Of a DNA stretch of 64,000 nucleotides, positions 34,990 to 44,916 are shown in pieces. Origin of the DNA: Venturia oleaginea (Eukaryota; Ascomycota; Dothideomycetes; Venturiales; Venturiaceae); assembly GCA_013176395.1 (NCBI GenBank), contig JABMLP010000001.1, positions 1,054,001 through 1,118,000 of the forward strand, given 5' to 3'. Made by a program: the position numbers and the translations under genes. Position 1 is the first letter of the stretch. Every line of letters starts with the position of its first letter. Below the pieces are notes generated by a model, which was given only the letters and a program-made list of their open reading frames with translations, did no database searches and was not told the DNA's origin.

Positions 34990-36300
34990 TTGCAATCCCT
35001 CGCAATGCCGAACCTTCAGCAATTTCGTTCCGAGCAAACTTATACGACATCCCCACCACTTCCGTACACTTTGAGACCGCAATCGTTACCAGATTGGCAA
35101 GAAGAGCAGGAAGCGCGAAGATAATATGTGATTAGAGAGGTCTTGAAGTTGAATGACATTTGGTACCCCACTTCTGGATGGAGTAACTGAGAGCGACATC
35201 TTCCTCGATCTCTGTTATTCGCTCGAACAAATGACTTACCGTACCGGAATCCCCTTCCTATCACCGTGCCGGAGAGTCATAACCACCACAAATCGATGCA
35301 ATAAGTCGGCAGCAAGAGCAGGAAGCACAAGGACAATCCGCAAATAGAGAAGTCTTAGCTCGGGACAAACGCCAGAACATGAGGCTCGAAGCAGAAATCG
35401 AGGCGGGTATGGCATTGAAGCATAATAGACCTTGTTCCACGTACCACCCCAACCCTCCCATGGAACCGGAGCTTCGAGCACTCCGGTTCCACCAAGACCA
35501 GAGAAGGAGGCAGGACAGAAGACAGCACACCTTCTGTGCAGATTGTGTGAGCATCTGCGGAGCCCAGCCTCTACCTCACCTCTCAAAGCATCGGCTGGCT
35601 CCGAAGATTTCTTCAAACCCCGATTCAAGCACTTCTGGCGGTTAAACTTGGACAATACACGAAAGAGAGAGAGTGATGACCGCACCACGATAACCCTGCT
35701 CTTAACATGATTGTGGGCATAAACTTGATCACAGCGGATGACAGGTGCGCCAATTTTCGCGGGCACTATGCAAGAGGTGGATACAAGGACATACCAGGAT
35801 ATCATGCTTGGGAATGTGAAAGCGAACACAGAATTTTGGCAACCTTCAGCTTCGGCACTCTCTCAATGCTGAACCGTGGTGACCACCCCAGAGCAGATCG
35901 GTGGGAAAACCATAAGAGAGGGTGACCAGGATATACCGGGATAATAAGCTTGAAATGAAGGTGAAGATGGGTGTCGAGATGTGGCATAGCAGAACCATAG
36001 CCTCGCCGATCACCCGCTGTCGCGTCAGCTTTTGGTCAAAATCAGAACCAGTGTACATTGCAATTGCACTCATACGACGATCATTAGAGAACAACCGCTT
36101 GAAGAGGGGGAAATGCCAGTCCTTTGCAGCATGACCGCCTTGGAGTTAGCCAACGCCAGTCTTATTTCACATGGCCTGGACTTGAGATCGAGGCAAGCGG
36201 CATAAGGCTCCTGTCTCTTACCCGTTGAGAAGATTTGATAGGCCATGAATTCAGCCGCAGAAACTGTCCCCAAAAGACGGCGATTTCAAGACAGAATTGA
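34990..36300 (-). pseudogene. Probable decayed multi-exon membrane-protein gene
   Basis: Minus-strand pieces that read like exons: FMAYQIFSTG at a GTAAGA donor (about 36225), a long piece HAAKDWHFPLFKRLFSNDRR with a hydrophobic tail (LLCHISTPIFTFISSLL) at about 36130-35960, FAFTFPSMIS near 35820, a piece LYLRIVLVLPALAADLL ending at a GTAAGT donor (about 35240), and IIFALPALLANLVTIAVSKC running into a GTGAGT donor (about 34965). Frames do not join cleanly, so I take it as a decaying gene. Two exon-like blocks (35.06-35.14 and 35.28-35.35 kb) resemble each other. No family named. Confidence 0.3.
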
Positions 36301-39156
36301 TTGGATGAGGGAAAGGTGAAAAAGAGCTTGGGATGAAGGTCTTGACTGCAGCAGAAGTACTAAAGAACCACCCTGTTGAGAGAACACGCCACAATGATCC
36401 AGAAATGACGGAGATTCCCACCACTTGGCTACGCAACTAAGGCCAGAGTTTGGCGTTTTCTTTTGTCCAATGGCTTGTTGCAAAGCGTAGAGCTATGAAG
36501 TGACAATAATGGGAATAAGCCTCGGACTTTCCGAAGAGAAGAGCTTAGGACAAAAAGAACTGTGTCGACAAGAGTGGACGTTTGCTGAACCATGCCTATG
36601 TCGTGCCTAGAATGCCTGGAGCAGGTTTCATAGGCTGTTGGCTGCTGAAGGGAGAGACTCAAGTGAGTTTTTTTGAGTCTATGACATGCCGTTAATTGCG
36701 CGGGCCACTTTCCATGAGCGGAGAGATTCTGGTTGTCTTTAACATGCAGGTAGACCTAATACTTGCGTTTGTGGCATTTATGTTGAAACTCAAGCAAGTT
36801 TTTTTTTGGTCTGTGGCATTGACCTAGCATTTTCGCCATATCCAAGGAGATACAGCCAGTCTAGGCGACTTTATTTCGGAATCGGAAAGACTGATTGCGT
36901 TTGTGGTTCTTATGCCGCATGCCTTCTTCCTATGGCTGGGTATCATTACGACGCAGGTCTTATGCGCCTGGTCTGAAACTTTGTTGCCAACCCCACTCGC
37001 TTTTCAGTGTCCTACTCTTGATTTGGCCACAAATCAATGTCGGACCCTCGTCAGAAATCAGCCCGCTTGTTGTGATGCTTCTTGGTTCGGCTCGCCAGGG
37101 CTGAAGAGCTGCCGCCGGTGTTTTCAGCACCGCGCCCGGCCATCAATTCATGGTTCTCCTCGAACGGCTGAAGATGTTTTGTTGTTCTTAACTCTAAATC
37201 TATGTCGGAAGTTTCCTAGCAGTTGTGAGTTTAAATTGCCAGGAAAACGTCGATATCGATTTGGAATTCTAAGGTGTACAGAATTTGCCTTCCTGGGGCT
37301 CAAAAGGACGGAGGGTATGGCTATTGGCCTAGTAAATCGCCTGCTCTGGAACAGTGCTGAGACTTTTCGTATGCGGCTCTCGCTTGTGAAGTCGACTCTG
37401 TGGTCTCGACTCTGTGGTCTTCTCCGGGTACTACAGCTGCTTATGTATCACTCTTTTGTGATGGCCTTGGCTGGCTTGCTGAGCTTGCAGTTCTTCGCAA
37501 GGTGTGGCTCATTGATTTCTGAGGTTGCTTGAACCCGGTGGCTAGGGAGAAAGTTATGGTGTTTTCATGCCGTGGTAGCAAACAGCCGCTGCTTCGCTGG
37601 AGGTTTCTGATTGTCCTTTTTTCCTTCTCTTCTCCTGGTTTTGCTCGGCATAGCCTGCAGTCTCCTCCCACTGTGTAGTAACAACTTTTGGAGGCCATCG
37701 AAGGTTCGCATCGTCGGTCAGTCGTCTCAGCAGGGCAAGATTGGGCGGCGGGGTGGATCTCTCGACTCAAAGCGGTCGAGGATGATTTGGGGAATGTAGC
37801 AAAGCGCGCGTCTTATTCGTCCCTGGTCATGCCCTTGGACTTGTCCTCTGGTCCCGCTCTTGACGTAGCTTCGGTCGGCGAAGCCTGTAGATTCTTCTAC
37901 GATAGGAATTGCGCTCATAGCACTGGTCAGGGGAGAGCGGAGAGGTAGATGGAGGCTCTCGATTCGTTGGTGTTGGCGGACCACGTTCAGAAAAGCGGCA
38001 TGAATCGCAGTGCATGGCCAGCTTATTGTATAGGGTGTGGGATACGCCTCTCTATCGCCTGTTGCTGCTCTTTCTCCTGGCTCGTAGGTCCTCAAGTTTC
38101 TCCTGTCTATGGCCGCTGGTATTCGACTTTGTGCGAACCGATAGAATGAGGTTCCGGAGGGAGGAGTCACTGGATATGAGTGATTTATGGTATGCAGGTA
38201 GGTTTGAAGCGCCCAATCTCTGCATGCCTGAGGGCTGCTTGTCGTATGGATTGTCGGGTAGTGGCTTGCGTGTCTTCGCTGCCAGTCAACATGGGATTCT
38301 TCTTCTGCAGTGAAGGGGGAGACAGTCTCCCCTGCTATTCAGTCAGAGGCGCCGCTCTGAGTCTTGTATAGTCTTTCTCGTCGGAGCAAAGTCACGATCA
38401 CGAAGGAGAGCATTATGTTGACAGATCAGCTTGACTCTGCGTTGTTCCCTGGTATAGCAGCGTTGAAGATCCTCCTTTGGTCAGGCTTAACATTGCATTT
38501 AGATTCAAGGCTACTTCCTATCGCCTAGTCAAAGAGGGTGCAGCGGCTCTGACGTATGGAACAGTTTTGCGGGGGCAAAGCGCTATCACGAAGGAGAAGA
38601 TTCATAGTGTAGTATGTCCAGTTGCCTATGCGCTGCTCTCATGATACCTGTAGCACTGAAGGCATTCAAATTAAGAAACAGGGCTCAAACGGCAGCGCAA
38701 AGGGCAGGATCGCTCGATGCAATGTGAAAGGGGCAGCATCAAAGAGGATATCCATGGATCCATGGAGTTCCAAATTCGGCATGATCGTGCACCGATCTCT
38801 GAGGGTCATGATGGACTACGAACTGCTCGTGCAATTAATATCACTTCATATATGGCTCAGAGTACAGTGTTTTCCTTACTGATAGTACAGGCACAGGACA
38901 TTATCGCCATCGCGAAGGTCGGCGGAGCATCAAACTCATCGTCTATACTTGATTTGATATGGTAGGTCGAGACATCTAGATCTATTTCAGGGACTACGAA
39001 CTCATTTGATTTGCTCGCGGTTTGATTTGGTGGCGAGATATCGATAGGGGAAATGCATTTCGAGACGAGACAGATATCAAAGACTCTCAATTAAATCCAA
39101 TTCAACCATTCAACAAACCAATCAACAACGTCTTCTCCACCATCTACAACACCAAG
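36301..39156. other. Gene-poor region
   Basis: The longest ORF (36903-37532, plus, 209 codons) begins with a hydrophobic stretch but has no domain and no leader or terminator context; it is left unannotated. Direct repeat of CTCAAG(T/C)(G/A)AGTTTTTTT near 36658 and 36788, and a 14-bp doublet TCGACTCTGTGGTC near 37392. Confidence 0.4.
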
Positions 39157-39771
39157 ATGGCTTCCTCTGCCGCCAAGATTGCTGCCTCCTCCGCTGCCGG
39201 CCCTGGCCCTGCTTCCTCTGCTGCTGCCACCGCCAACGCCGCCACCTCCTTCATGCAGCTCAAGAGCTGCAATCTAAAGAAGCACGAGGATCCTCTTGCG
39301 AGCTTCATGAAGCAGCAGCCAGGTGGCTCCTGGAAAGAGCAGAAGGGATGCATCGACTGCCTCGCCCGTCACAGCGCCATCGCCTAGGAGCGCCGCCGCA
39401 AAAATGCCGCCCACACCCACAAATACCAGAATATAGAAAAGTGGCAAGCATTCCAAGGTGGGGCATACCGGGGTCATCCCATCGTTTACACCTCGGTGCC
39501 GTGGGCTATGGCGAATAACCCGGAGTACCCGGTGGGCACAAAGGATATTGGGTAGGACCATATGTCCAAGGATATGATCGAGGAGGGCCGTTTCGGCCAT
39601 GATGAATGCCTCTGCAAATGCCGGATTGGCCCGAAGAAGCAGAAAGCGAAGGTGGCAGAGGATGATGATGATGATGATGACGACAATGATGATGATGAGG
39701 AGGAGGAGGGTGTTGGTGACGATGATGATGGGGAGAGAGAGGAGTGGATTTCTTTGTTTACCATTCTCTAG
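39157..39771 (+). pseudogene. Unrecognised ORF interrupted by two in-frame TAG codons
   Basis: One frame stays open from ATG 39157 to 39771 except for TAG at 39385 and TAG near 39553. The leader is CAACA/CCATC-rich, like an expressed fungal gene. Residues 1-30 are Ala/Ser low complexity, then MQLKSCNLKKHEDPLASF, CIDCLARH, a block HTHKYQNIEKWQAFQGGAYR between the stops, and DECLCKCRIGPKKQK followed by an acidic Asp/Glu run coded by a GATGAT tract. The protein character continues straight through both stops, and either could have been CAG. The first 76 residues alone could also be a real short protein. No family known to me. Confidence 0.5.
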
Positions 39772-39809
39772 GTAGACAGAGGAACCAGGGTGGGAGTGAG
39801 GAGGTTATG

Positions 39810-39890
39810 TTTTTTCTCTGGCCGTAGCCAGTATCATAGGGTGGTGTGTGTGTTCCTGCTTTTTCTCTGCCCGAAGGCAGTATTATAGGG
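39810..39890 (+). repeat. Duplicated hairpin motif with compensatory change
   Basis: Two copies of about 32 bases, 49 bases apart: TTTTTCTCTGGCCGTAGCCA... and TTTTTCTCTGCCCGAAGGCA..., each followed by GTAT(C/T)ATAGGG. Each forms a 5-bp stem with a 4-base loop: CTGGC-CGTA-GCCAG and CTGCC-CGAA-GGCAG. The stems differ by a paired G:C to C:G swap. Confidence 0.6.
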
Positions 39891-40320
39891 AGCATTTTGG
39901 AGGGCATTCACTTTTGGAGTTCCTATGGTGGACTACCCCGATGCTTGGTCGTTTTTGGCCTGGATATAGCTTGGAGTTTGCTATGTGGGCAATATTTGGA
40001 GCGGCAATATGGCTTTTTGTTGCTGAGGATGTTTTGTATGTGTGATGTGATTTTGTGGTGACGGTATAATCTTGTCGAGATGTCAAGGAATCAGTTGATT
40101 TATGTTAATTTTTTCTTTTAGGGAAAGTAAATTAATTGCTTTAAATGCTAGGCAATTAAGCTCCGATCTCATGTCTAACAGAAAGATTAACTCGTTCAAA
40201 CATTGATTGAGATTTGTGCGCAAGTCGTCACGTTATTAGAATCATACCCTAAAAAAATGAGAGATTTTATATGGCTGAATCATATCAAACTTATCTTACA
40301 CCACAAATATCTCTCTCATA
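39891..40320. other. Intergenic, no gene seen
   Basis: A+T-rich 3' flank of the iron alcohol dehydrogenase gene. Confidence 0.5.
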
Positions 40321-41454
40321 TCAATACAACCCTTTCACCAATTTTGCAACCTTATCATAATCAGCCCCCTCCTTCTGGCCTCCAGTTGCCCTCTGAACAA
40401 TAATATCAAGCTGGTCTTTTCCAACGCCCTTCTCCGTCAACGTGGTCTTCAGACCCAGTTCGTTGACCAACCCCAGAATCGCATCGCCTACTGCCTTTGC
40501 ATCCTCTTTATCATTTCCGCTCTTCGCTTTTCCGAGAAATGGTAGCAATCTTGCAACCGCTTTTGCTGCCTCGGGATCTTCCGCTTTGAGTTTTACGACA
40601 TGACCAAGCGTCATGCAACTCGTAATTCCATGGGGAATACCGTACGGACTTCCTAGGGCGTAACCGAGCGTATGACTTAATCCCAGAGAACCCTTCACGT
40701 TCAAGCCCATGAAGCCTAGGGACGTAAAGGCGGCGAGTTGGAGTTGTGTGATATACTCCACGTTCTTTGGATCTTCTTTGTATTTTGGCAGATAAGTGAA
40801 AAGAGTGCTCGCCGACTGAAGGGCAATCAGATGCATAATCTCTGTAGCTGTGGGATGATAGAAACATTCCACCGCGTGATCCAAAGCACGCAAGCCAGTT
40901 GATATCCATAGCTTGGGTGGTGTCTCGAGACCGAATTTGGCATCATAGATGATGACGTGGGGTGCAAGTTCTGGTCCGGCGACTCCGGTTTTCACGCCAG
41001 ATTTTTCCGTATAGCCTGCGTTGAAGGTACATTCTGCGGCGCTCAAGGTCGTAGGAATGGAAATGTGGTAAAGATATTTTCCAGTCTTCTCGTTGACGCG
41101 GTGAGAAATGGCTTTTGCAGAGTCAATGGGACTGCCGCCACCGATACTAATGATCGTGTCGATGTCGGAGTTTTCCTTGACCTTGTCGGTAGCCTCGTCC
41201 AGTTGTGCTACGGGAGCATGCTCGCCGATTTTTGAAAATGTGCCAGCATGTTTTGAGCCGAGGAGTTGTTCCACTTCCTCGATGAGGGAAGTCTTGGTTG
41301 CCAATGAGTTTCCTGTGACAATGAAGGCTTTAGATGAATCAGATGGAAGTGATGCGATCAAGTTCTTCGAAACGGTATCCGGACCATAGTACAATGCTTT
41401 GAGATGAGTCGGTTTCCAAAGACCGGAAAGGGGATTTGTTATTGCTTCCGTCAT
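40321..41454 (-). CDS. Iron-containing alcohol dehydrogenase / maleylacetate-reductase-like, 377 aa
   Basis: Single coding exon from ATG 41454 (MTEAITNPLSGLWKP). The NAD-binding turn is GGGSPIDSAKAI; IPTTLSAAECTF follows. Metal-site region: LRALDHAVECFYHP and HTLGYALGSPYGIPHG, supplying the expected histidines. Family members reduce maleylacetate in aromatic catabolism or oxidise alcohols with NAD; which applies here is not decidable by eye. The frame is open without a stop further upstream to 41742, through a segment containing a possible 51-base intron (GTATGC to GCAG). The resulting longer start would add an Arg/Ser-rich leader (see findings). I chose the inner ATG because it matches the usual family length. 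Confidence 0.88.
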   Translation of the reverse strand: MTEAITNPLSGLWKPTHLKALYYGPDTVSKNLIASLPSDSSKAFIVTGNSLATKTSLIEEVEQLLGSKHAGTFSKIGEHAPVAQLDEATDKVKENSDIDTIISIGGGSPIDSAKAISHRVNEKTGKYLYHISIPTTLSAAECTFNAGYTEKSGVKTGVAGPELAPHVIIYDAKFGLETPPKLWISTGLRALDHAVECFYHPTATEIMHLIALQSASTLFTYLPKYKEDPKNVEYITQLQLAAFTSLGFMGLNVKGSLGLSHTLGYALGSPYGIPHGITSCMTLGHVVKLKAEDPEAAKAVARLLPFLGKAKSGNDKEDAKAVGDAILGLVNELGLKTTLTEKGVGKDQLDIIVQRATGGQKEGADYDKVAKLVKGLY

Positions 41455-41924
41455 TTTGCTTTTGCGTCGAATTTGATGATTCTGCGTTGTACTGGTTAGT
41501 TTCTGGATCTCGGTAGTGAATATGAGGCATACAGTCGGTGCAGATTTGCGTACGATTTGATGTAATATTTGGACTGATGAGGCTGGGATTGAGTATAGGT
41601 TTCGTCTAGTGGTTGAGTATGTTTTGAGGGGCCGACACTTTGAAAGGAGACGCAGTCTTAAGCTCGATTGCACAGGATTTGATTTGAGAAACATTCGACA
41701 AAACCGCGTCTCTTGTACATCAGCGTGATTTCTAATCAACAACGCTTGAGATTTCTCGAGATGTGATGGTAGATGTGTGGGGTAGAACTATGTCGTATTG
41801 ATGATGTGGGGTCAGTTGCCGGCAAATTCTGGATCTCATCTCCACTGTACAGGCAAACTCTCCAATCTCTCATCGCTACGAATGGCACCTCTGATTTCTC
41901 ACGTCAATGAGCATGATGCTACAA
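41455..41924. other. Intergenic; 5' flank of the dehydrogenase
   Basis: Includes the possible N-terminal extension/5' UTR intron of the dehydrogenase up to 41742. Nothing else seen. Confidence 0.5.
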
Positions 41925-42290
41925 AGGATCTGTGCTGAGGAAAGTCCGGCATGAGAACAATCTGAAGAGCTTCGGCGCAGCTGTCGCGAGGGACAAGTCG
42001 AGTACCGCAACGACTGGCATCTCACAGTCTCTCGTAGCCATCATGGCCATTCAATGGAGCTAGGAAGAACGGTTTAGACGCGCTAACCAGCGGTGGTTTA
42101 ATTGACTCAGTGCGGCGTCCGCATACACAGCTCTCCTAGTCTTCACAAGTGAGTATCAAACCTCAACAGCTCAAAGAGGGCGCTGTGCACTCCTGTAATA
42201 AAGACTTAACTAACTCCAACCATTAGCCTTTGCTTCCCATCCCCCTGCCTCCTTCGCGTCGGTCGTCATCTTGGTGCCGGACTTCCCCGG
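41925..42290 (+). ncRNA. Candidate nuclear RNase P RNA
   Basis: GAGGAAAGTCCGGC at 41937-41950 fits the universal CR-I of RNase P/MRP RNA (GGAANNYCNG in eukaryotes). About 50 bases on, AGTCG-AGTACCGCAA-CGACT (41996-42015) is a perfect 5-bp helix closing a loop that looks like CR-II/CR-III. TGCCGGACTTCC at 42275-42286 can pair with CR-I over 12 bp with one bulged A, the right place for a P4 helix in an RNA of about 370 bases. No protein frame crosses the region. Against it: no T-run terminator follows closely, the classic bulged U of P4 is absent, and RNase MRP RNA is an alternative. Ends are approximate. Confidence 0.45.
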
Positions 42291-42994
42291 AAATAAGCTG
42301 TGAGGATGGAATGAAAAGAGCATGGACTGAACTTGGCAAAAGGCTCCCTGTGTAGAACAATACTTGAAGATGGGAATCGCACCGCCATCGAATTACGGTC
42401 CAGCTGCTGCAAGATGGATTGAATGCGGTAGTGGAGGAAATCGTGCCGAGCTCTCGACTCCTACCACCAATCCATGATTGATATCGTAAAATTTCTGGAG
42501 ACATGAAGAAATCAACTCGCCAGAATTTTCTTGATGTCAACCTCAGGTTGCAAATAATGATCCTATTTTTTAGTTGTACCTGAACCCTGCCACCGAAGAT
42601 GGATTTGTGAATCAGAAATACCCAGAAACGCTTCGGCAACAACTGTTGAGTCTTCTGCTCTATCTTGATCTGTTCTGTTTGGGTAAACCACAAGTCGGGT
42701 GCTCCAAAGTGACCGAATCCTTGACAGGTTTTCGAACAGGGTGCTGATTGTAATTCAACAAGACACGGAAGATTTATATGCGCTTCTTGAAAGAGCTTTG
42801 ATCTCTCTTAGGACTCCGATCAAGATTGGTTCCTGCCAGGAGTAGACACGAGGTGATTATCATGTGACTGTCACATGACCATGGCGCTAGTGATTTCACT
42901 ACCCACTCAAACCAAAACCGATCTCGCTTCTCGTTTCCTTTTTGCCTCAAGCCTTTCAGGGCTTCCGTTGAGGGATCGTAACCCTCCATAAGCT
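42291..42994. other. Intergenic left of the palindrome
   Basis: A 156-codon minus ORF (42223-42693) overlaps the RNA candidate and has no domain. At 42967-42987 is GTTGAGGGATCGTAACCCTC, a hairpin motif repeated right of the palindrome. Confidence 0.5.
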
Positions 42995-43095
42995 AGCACA
43001 GGGTTCCTCAAATCTGACTGCGCAGGGCGCTCGGACCCACCATCCCATCTCAATTTCCACGTATACACCAACTTATCACTCAATTTACCACCACC

Positions 43096-43878
43096 ATGGC
43101 GTCTAGAACACCCAAAAGAAAGACTTCAAGGCGAGAATATGACACCACGAAGAGAATGCGATTTTTTCAGGCCTGGGATTGCAAGAATGAGGCCGACGGC
43201 GTCGGTACAATCGCATACCTCCCTGAAATCAATATACCAGCTTCTACCGCACGTAGTTGGCTTAAACTATGAGAACTTATTGGTGATGCAGCATTCAGAT
43301 CACAGAGAAAGAGCAGTTGCATCATAGGGCGGCCTACCAAAGTATCTGCTTCAGATCTTACCCGCCTTACGAACCAAGATGACCCCATACACGAAAAAGG
43401 CTGGCAGGAACAAGCCAATTCCTGCCCCGGCAAGCCTTCCGCAAAGACATTACAGCGTCACGTATACAATGCAGGGGCTAGGCGATTCAAGAGGCGTTAT
43501 CAGAAGCAGATATCCCAGGCAAATCGGCCAAAGAGGGTTGAATACGGTAAAGAACACAAGAAAAAGACCATACTAGGCTTCTGGAGTTGGATTTGGTTCA
43601 CAGATGAAGCCCATTTTCAGTCAAAAGAACTCGCCAATGCACCTGAATATGAGCTACGCTTTCCAGGGCAAGAGAGAGGTGTCAATGAGGAGCTAGAAGG
43701 CGTTTTGGATGTTACTATTCACGTCGCCGGCGGCATCTCATACAACAAGAAAGGAAACCTCATATTCTACAAGGATCCGGCTGAGCCATCAGAGAAGGTC
43801 CGTAGGCAAGTCAAGCAGCCTAAACAACTCAAATACGAGCTGGATTCAGTGTATCAAGCCCGGCTGAAGGTTGATTGA
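43096..43878 (+). pseudogene. Tc1-like transposase, truncated, left palindrome arm
   Basis: Starts MASRTPKRKTSRREYDTTKR at 43096 (just inside the CCACCATGG context). One frame runs to 43878 with an in-frame TGA after ARSWLKL. The N-terminal half is a DNA-binding region (ASTARSWLKL ... GRPTKVSASDL) and the catalytic core begins at WSWIWFTDEAHFQSKE, where the D of TDEAHF is the first catalytic acid. The frame then runs out of the arm into the spacer, so the second and third acids are missing. Confidence 0.75.
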
Positions 43879-43936
43879 TTGATTTTATCCTACTCGGTTG
43901 CAGCCGCTTAATCACGCAGCTAGCCCGGCTGAAGGT

Positions 43937-44814
43937 CCTTCTCTGATGGTGTGACGGCACGGCACGTGACCATTAAATCACGTGCCGTGGCTCGTGCACT
44001 TTCTACTTAGTCGGAGTTTCCTTACGAAACTCGTACCTCTCTACCTTAGATCCTAAGTGTAATTCAGTGACATGTTCTGAAGTGCCTTGTGCCTTCGTAC
44101 GGATATGCCGTGCCGTCACAGATGGCTCAGCCGGATCCTTGTAGAATATGAGGTTTCCTTTCTTGTTGTATGAGATGCCGCCGGCGACGTGAATAGTAAC
44201 ATCCAAAACGCCTTCTAGCTCCTCATTGACACCTCTCTCTTGCCCTGGAAAGCGTAGCTCATATTCAGGTGCATTGGCGAGTTCTTTTGACTGAAAATGG
44301 GCTTCATCTGTGAACCAAATCCAACTCCAGAAGCCTAGTATGGTCTTTTTCTTGTGTTCTTTACCGTATTCAACCCTCTTTGGCCGATTTGCCTGGGATA
44401 TCTGCTTCTGATAACGCCTCTTGAATCGCCTAGCCCCTGCATTGTATACGTGACGCTGTAATGTCTTTGCGGAAGGCTTGCCGGGGCAGGAATTGGCTTG
44501 TTCCTGCCAGCCTTTTTCGTGTATGGGGTCATCTTGGTTCGTAAGGCGGGTAAGATCTGAAGCAGATACTTTGGTAGGCCGCCCTATGATGCAACTGCTC
44601 TTTCTCTGTGATCTGAATGCTGCATCACCAATAAGTTCTCATAGTTTAAGCCAACTACGTGCGGTAGAAGCTGGTATATTGATTTCAGGGAGGTATGCGA
44701 TTGTACCGACGCCGTCGGCCTCATTCTTGCAATCCCAGGCCTGAAAAAATCGCATTCTCTTCGTGGTGTCATATTCTCGCCTTGAAGTCTTTCTTTTGGG
44801 TGTTCTAGACGCCA
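43937..44814 (-). pseudogene. Tc1-like transposase, truncated, right palindrome arm
   Basis: Mirror copy of the left arm gene, with the same premature TGA, read on the minus strand from ATG near 44814. Its 3' part is interrupted by the 171-bp insertion at 43950-44120; the frame runs into that insertion and ends at a stop near 44003. Confidence 0.75.
43950..44120. mobile_element. 171-bp insertion with TIRs and 5-bp target duplication (MITE or solo LTR)
   Basis: Flanked on both sides by GATGG (43945-43949 and 44121-44125). Ends are inverted: TGTGACGGCACGGCA at the left and its reverse complement at the right, 15 bp. Ends TG...CA with 5-bp duplication also suit a small solo LTR. An internal palindrome GGCACGTGA...TCACGTGCC lies near the left end. 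The left palindrome arm keeps the empty site (CCATCAGAGAAGG). Confidence 0.85.
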
Positions 44815-44916
44815 TGGTGGTGGTAAATTGAGTGATAAGTTGGTGTATACGTGGAAATTGAGATGGGATGGTGGGTCCGAGCGCCCTGCGCAGTCAGATT
44901 TGAGGAACCCTGTGCT

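Larger units (their letters stand above)
42995..44916. repeat. Large inverted repeat: 804-bp arms of a Tc1-like transposon half
   Basis: Left arm 42995-43798 and right arm 43937-44916 are reverse complements. Removing the 171-bp insertion and one 5-bp target copy from the right arm leaves exactly 804 bp, the same as the left arm. The spacer is 138 bp (43799-43936) and contains AGCCCGGCTGAAGG twice. Each arm starts at its outer end AGCACAGGGTTCC and carries the first part of a transposase gene. Confidence 0.9.

Noticed and set aside
35236..35829. 198-codon minus ORF as a single gene
   Set aside because: It crosses exon-like pieces and introns of the decayed membrane gene; only parts look coding.
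36903..37532. 209-codon plus-strand ORF with hydrophobic start
   Set aside because: No domain, no codon or leader context, and other long frames overlap it on both strands in a gene desert.
42223..42693. 156-codon minus-strand ORF
   Set aside because: No recognisable motif and overlaps the RNA candidate; the start has no promoter-like context.
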